This document shows positions 7,840 through 9,837 of a stretch of DNA of 9,837 nucleotides, piece after piece. Source of the DNA: CAIWHR01 sp040007035 (GTDB lineage Bacteria; Pseudomonadota; Gammaproteobacteria; Burkholderiales; Casimicrobiaceae); assembly GCA_040007035.1 (NCBI GenBank), contig JBDTVU010000126.1, positions 1 through 9,837 on the forward strand. The letters are read 5' to 3'. The number at the start of each line of letters is the position of its first letter. Within the stretch, counting starts at the first letter, position 1. The notes beneath the pieces are model-generated. The model had not been told where the DNA came from. It saw only the letters and a program-made list of their open reading frames with translations, and searched no databases. Position numbers and translations under genes: made by a program.

Positions 7840-7853
7840 ATCCGCGGGCGGAT
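7840..7853. repeat. 14-bp inverted repeat before the YgfX-like gene
   Basis: ATCCGC-GG-GCGGAT: perfect 6-bp arms with two central bases, 43 bp before the chosen start of the next gene. Candidate operator; chance similarity in GC-rich DNA cannot be excluded. Confidence 0.25.
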
Positions 7854-7895
7854 CGGTCGTCTGCCCGATTGACCGGCGGGCGTGCCGCGCGCGCA

Positions 7896-8375
7896 ATGCC
7901 GCGGATGAAGGCCGTCGCCCGTCTGCGTCTCGAACCGCGTCCATCCCGCATCGGCGGAGCGCTCCTGATTGCGGGGTCGCTCGCGACCGCGGCACTGGTT
8001 GCCGCGATGCCGCTTCCGCTCGCGCTGCAATTTGGCGCAGCGGTCGTCATCGTCGCGATCGGATGGGCCGGCAGCGCGCGCTGCTCGAGGCGGCGGGTGC
8101 CGGCACTGCTTCATCTCGGGGCCGACCGCCGGATCACCGTCACCGATCGCAGGGGACGCACGCAGGACGGCGCAATTCTCGACGATTCATTCGTCGGTGC
8201 GCGGCTCGCGACGATCGTGTGGCGGCCCGACGGCGCGCGATGGTGGCAGCCGGCGGGGACGATCGTGGTGATCGCCGACATGCTACCGGGCGACGACTTC
8301 CGTCGCTTGCGCGTGCTGTTGCGCTACGGGCGGCCGGCGTCGACGGCAGGCAGCAACGACGTCGCCGCCGGCTGA
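7896..8375 (+). CDS. YgfX/CptA-like membrane hairpin protein
   Basis: A 159-residue protein built like the YgfX/CptA family (DUF1434 type): L-R-L-E-P-R-P-S-R at 10-18, two closely spaced hydrophobic helices (about 19-37 and 41-58) with a short loop, then a beta-rich cytoplasmic part containing L-D-D-S-F-V at 95-100 and the family's closing pattern D-D-F-R-R-L-R-V-L-L-R at 133-143. E. coli YgfX is an inner-membrane protein encoded with sdhE and reported to affect MreB/FtsZ and flavinylation-linked traits; no sdhE is seen here. Function in this genome is therefore open. The start is uncertain: ATG 7896, 7905 and 7836 are all in frame and none has a clear Shine-Dalgarno; 7896 or 7905 best fits the family. 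The last 52 bp overlap the 3' end of the opposite-strand SDR gene. The match is by pattern only, as this family is poorly conserved. Confidence 0.6.
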   Translation: MPRMKAVARLRLEPRPSRIGGALLIAGSLATAALVAAMPLPLALQFGAAVVIVAIGWAGSARCSRRRVPALLHLGADRRITVTDRRGRTQDGAILDDSFVGARLATIVWRPDGARWWQPAGTIVVIADMLPGDDFRRLRVLLRYGRPASTAGSNDVAAG

Positions 8376-9133
8376 CCGGCAAGCCACGCCTGCGCGTCGA
8401 CGCGTACGCCGCTCTCCGATTTCGGCTGCGCGCCGACGAGGTGCAGATACAACGGGACGAGCGCCTCCGGCAGCGGCAGCGCCGACTTGTCCTCGCCCGG
8501 ATGGGTGAGTGTGCGCAGCGGCGAGCGGATCGGTCCCGGCACGACGGCATTCACCCGCAGATTGGCGCGCACCTCCCACTCGTCGGCAAGCGTCGTGGCC
8601 AGCGCCGACAAGCCGGCCTTCGCCGCGGCGTACGCGCCCCAATACGCGTGTGGATCCTCGCCGCGCGTGTCGAGCGTGAACACGACTGCGGCGTCGGGTG
8701 CGGCGGACAGGAGCGGCAGCGTCGACCGGGTCAGCGCCATCGCCGCGGCGACGTCGATGCGCCACACCTTGAGCCACGCGTCGAACGACTGGTGTTCGAT
8801 CGGTCCGAGCGAACCGAGGAACGCCGCCGTGTGCACGATCCCGTCGAGCCGCCCGAGCTGCGCGCGGATCGCCGCGGCGACGTTGCCGAAATCGTCGGCG
8901 GTGGCGGTTGCGAAGTCGAGCGGCAGGATCGTCGGCTGCGCATGCCCGGCGGCGACGATCTCGTCATACAGCGCTTCGAGCTTGCGCGCGACGCGACCAT
9001 GCAAAACGACGGTGGCGCCGCACGCGGAGCAGGCGAGCGCGAGCGGCCGGCCGAGGCCGCCAGCGGCGCCGGTGATCAGGATCGCGCGGCCCGCGAGGTC
9101 GGGGGCGGGTGCATCGGGAGAGGGCAGCGGCAT
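8324..9133 (-). CDS. YciK-like short-chain dehydrogenase/reductase, altered catalytic residues
   Basis: A 269-residue Rossmann-fold SDR, cytosolic. Nucleotide-binding T-G-A-A-G-G-L-G at 21-28, L-D-G-I-V-H-T-A-A-F-L-G at 96-107 (classical N-A-G becomes T-A-A), Y-A-A-A-K with Tyr168 and Lys172, and P-G-P-I-R-S-P-L-R after strand 6. Its layout, including the L-P-E-A-L-V-P-L-Y-L-H-L tail, follows E. coli YciK. Two tetrad positions differ: the Asn of helix 4 aligns with Asp127 (R-I-D-V-A), and the Ser 13 residues before Tyr is Asp155 (F-T-L-D-T-R-G). Tyr and Lys remain, so activity may be changed rather than lost; the substrate is unknown. Start: ATG 9133 leaves 14 residues before the Rossmann fold. 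A GTG at 9226 would add 31 residues and overlap the upstream channel gene. No good Shine-Dalgarno. It lies 61 bp after the channel gene, so probably co-transcribed. Confidence 0.85.
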   Translation of the reverse strand: MPLPSPDAPAPDLAGRAILITGAAGGLGRPLALACSACGATVVLHGRVARKLEALYDEIVAAGHAQPTILPLDFATATADDFGNVAAAIRAQLGRLDGIVHTAAFLGSLGPIEHQSFDAWLKVWRIDVAAAMALTRSTLPLLSAAPDAAVVFTLDTRGEDPHAYWGAYAAAKAGLSALATTLADEWEVRANLRVNAVVPGPIRSPLRTLTHPGEDKSALPLPEALVPLYLHLVGAQPKSESGVRVDAQAWLAGQPAATSLLPAVDAGRP

Positions 9134-9194
9134 CGGCGAGGCGGAGCGGTCGGAGCATTCGGCGATGCCGGTACTCCATTTTGGATCCGAGCAA

Positions 9195-9665
9195 TCAGCG
9201 ATCCATGCCCGGCGGCGAGCCTTCACCGCGTCTCGCCGGCATGAAATGGCGGGCGAGCACGATCATCAGCACGCTGGTCGTCCAACCGAAAGCGAACACG
9301 CCGTTCATCGCACAGATCGGCGCCAACAGCCGCCACTCGGTGGACAGCTTGATGTCCTCGTAGCCGAGCGTCGTGTAGGTGACCGACGACATGTAGAACG
9401 CGTCGCGCAGGTTCGGGATGGCACCGATTGCCCACATCACGGCGCTCCAGAGCACCATCTCGGCAATGTGGGTGGCCATCATCGTCAGCACGAGTTCGCC
9501 GAAGAACCACTGGCGGATTCTGAATCCGTCGTGGCCGGGGCGGTGTGCGCCAAGCCGTTCGGCGCGGACCAGCACGAAGTACATGCCGAGTCCATGGACG
9601 CCCATCGCCATGACCAGGACGACGGCGCCCACGATGACTTCGAGCACGGATTGCAGCAGCGACAT
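9195..9665 (-). CDS. Small potassium-channel-like protein (Ion_trans_2 type)
   Basis: A 156-residue membrane protein with three hydrophobic helices (about 6-33, 54-81 and 113-139). Between the second and third lies a pore-loop pattern, D-A-F-Y-M-S-S-V-T-Y-T-T-L-G-Y-E-D-I (88-105), matching the bacterial Ion_trans_2 / two-pore-domain channel family. The filter reads T-L-G-Y-E (99-103) where most potassium channels have T-V-G-Y-G. The inner helix N-G-V-F-A-F-G-W-T-T-S is typical of this small-channel group. There is no cytoplasmic RCK or ligand domain. A monovalent cation channel at the inner membrane is likely, but selectivity is uncertain. Start: GAAAGG (9675-9680) is 9 nt from ATG 9665 and only 3 nt from ATG 9671, so 9665 is preferred. 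It is the first gene of a probable two-gene unit with the SDR. Confidence 0.82.
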   Translation of the reverse strand: MSLLQSVLEVIVGAVVLVMAMGVHGLGMYFVLVRAERLGAHRPGHDGFRIRQWFFGELVLTMMATHIAEMVLWSAVMWAIGAIPNLRDAFYMSSVTYTTLGYEDIKLSTEWRLLAPICAMNGVFAFGWTTSVLMIVLARHFMPARRGEGSPPGMDR

Positions 9666-9684
9666 GGGCATCGGCCTTTCGTTT

Positions 9685-9707
9685 GCGAATTCGCGCACAT
9701 TTTGGCA
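9685..9707 (-). promoter_or_regulatory. Possible extended -10 promoter of the channel gene with a palindrome at its start point
   Basis: Read leftwards, TGC CAAAAT (9699-9707) resembles an extended -10 (TGn plus a 4/6 hexamer). The start would fall near 9692, inside the perfect 10-bp palindrome GCGAATTCGC (9685-9694) and about 26 nt before the ATG. No -35 is visible. Confidence 0.3.
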
Positions 9708-9743
9708 CGACCGGCCGACGCCCGGGCGGGAGCCCTGCGCCGG

Positions 9744-9772
9744 TTTACTCGGTGTAGTCCGTACGCTATAAT
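9744..9772 (+). promoter_or_regulatory. Strong sigma70-like promoter of the tRNA gene
   Basis: TTTACT (9744-9749, 4/6) is followed after 17 bp by a perfect TATAAT (9767-9772). Transcription would start near 9779, about 8 nt before the tRNA 5' end, as is common for stable RNA genes. Confidence 0.7.
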
Positions 9773-9786
9773 TTTGGTTTGCCCGT

Positions 9787-9837
<51 letters not shown>

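Overview
The window is high-GC bacterial chromosome with tightly packed, strongly G/C-ended coding sequence. A YbiT-type ABC-F protein, PpsR/PpsA, a TrpH-type PHP phosphatase, a YgfX-like membrane protein and a YciK-like SDR point to the proteobacteria, most likely Betaproteobacteria (inference from gene content; no ribosomal marker is present). I found no phage, transposon, CRISPR or defence module. Most of the window is conserved chromosomal core with one small metabolic locus at the left edge.

Layout. (1) 1-1114: the first 32 codons of a dihydrodipicolinate-synthase-family lyase (minus strand, cut by the window edge) diverge from a COG3618 amidohydrolase. Their shared 173-bp region carries back-to-back sigma70-like promoters and a near-perfect 16-bp palindrome; the pair looks like part of a sugar-acid catabolic locus. 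(2) 1139-2843 minus: trpH-like phosphatase, then ppsR, in one transcription unit. (3) 3003-4607 plus: ybiT, divergent from trpH with overlapping promoters. (4) 4744-5254 plus: a small Cro/C1-type HTH regulator with a likely operator over its own -10, ending at a textbook intrinsic terminator. (5) 5366-7744 plus: ppsA. (6) 7896-8375 plus: a two-helix YgfX/CptA-like protein whose 3' end overlaps, tail to tail, (7) a YciK-like SDR at 8324-9133 minus, itself downstream of a small potassium-channel-like gene (9195-9665 minus). (8) 9787-9837: the 5' part of tRNA-Ala(GGC) behind a strong promoter, cut by the right edge.

How the genes connect. PpsA makes phosphoenolpyruvate from pyruvate, and PpsR switches PpsA by phosphorylating or dephosphorylating the Thr next to the catalytic His. 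Both partners are present and intact but are separated by trpH, ybiT and the HTH gene. The left-edge lyase and lactonase-type hydrolase would, if they belong to a sugar-acid pathway, yield pyruvate, the PpsA substrate; that link is only a suggestion.

I do not see a clearly new biological system. The points most worth checking are altered catalytic residues in two otherwise intact enzymes (the amidohydrolase HxH motif reads H-H-Y; the SDR tetrad reads D-D-Y-K), a GYE selectivity filter in the channel, and several palindromes placed exactly over promoters.
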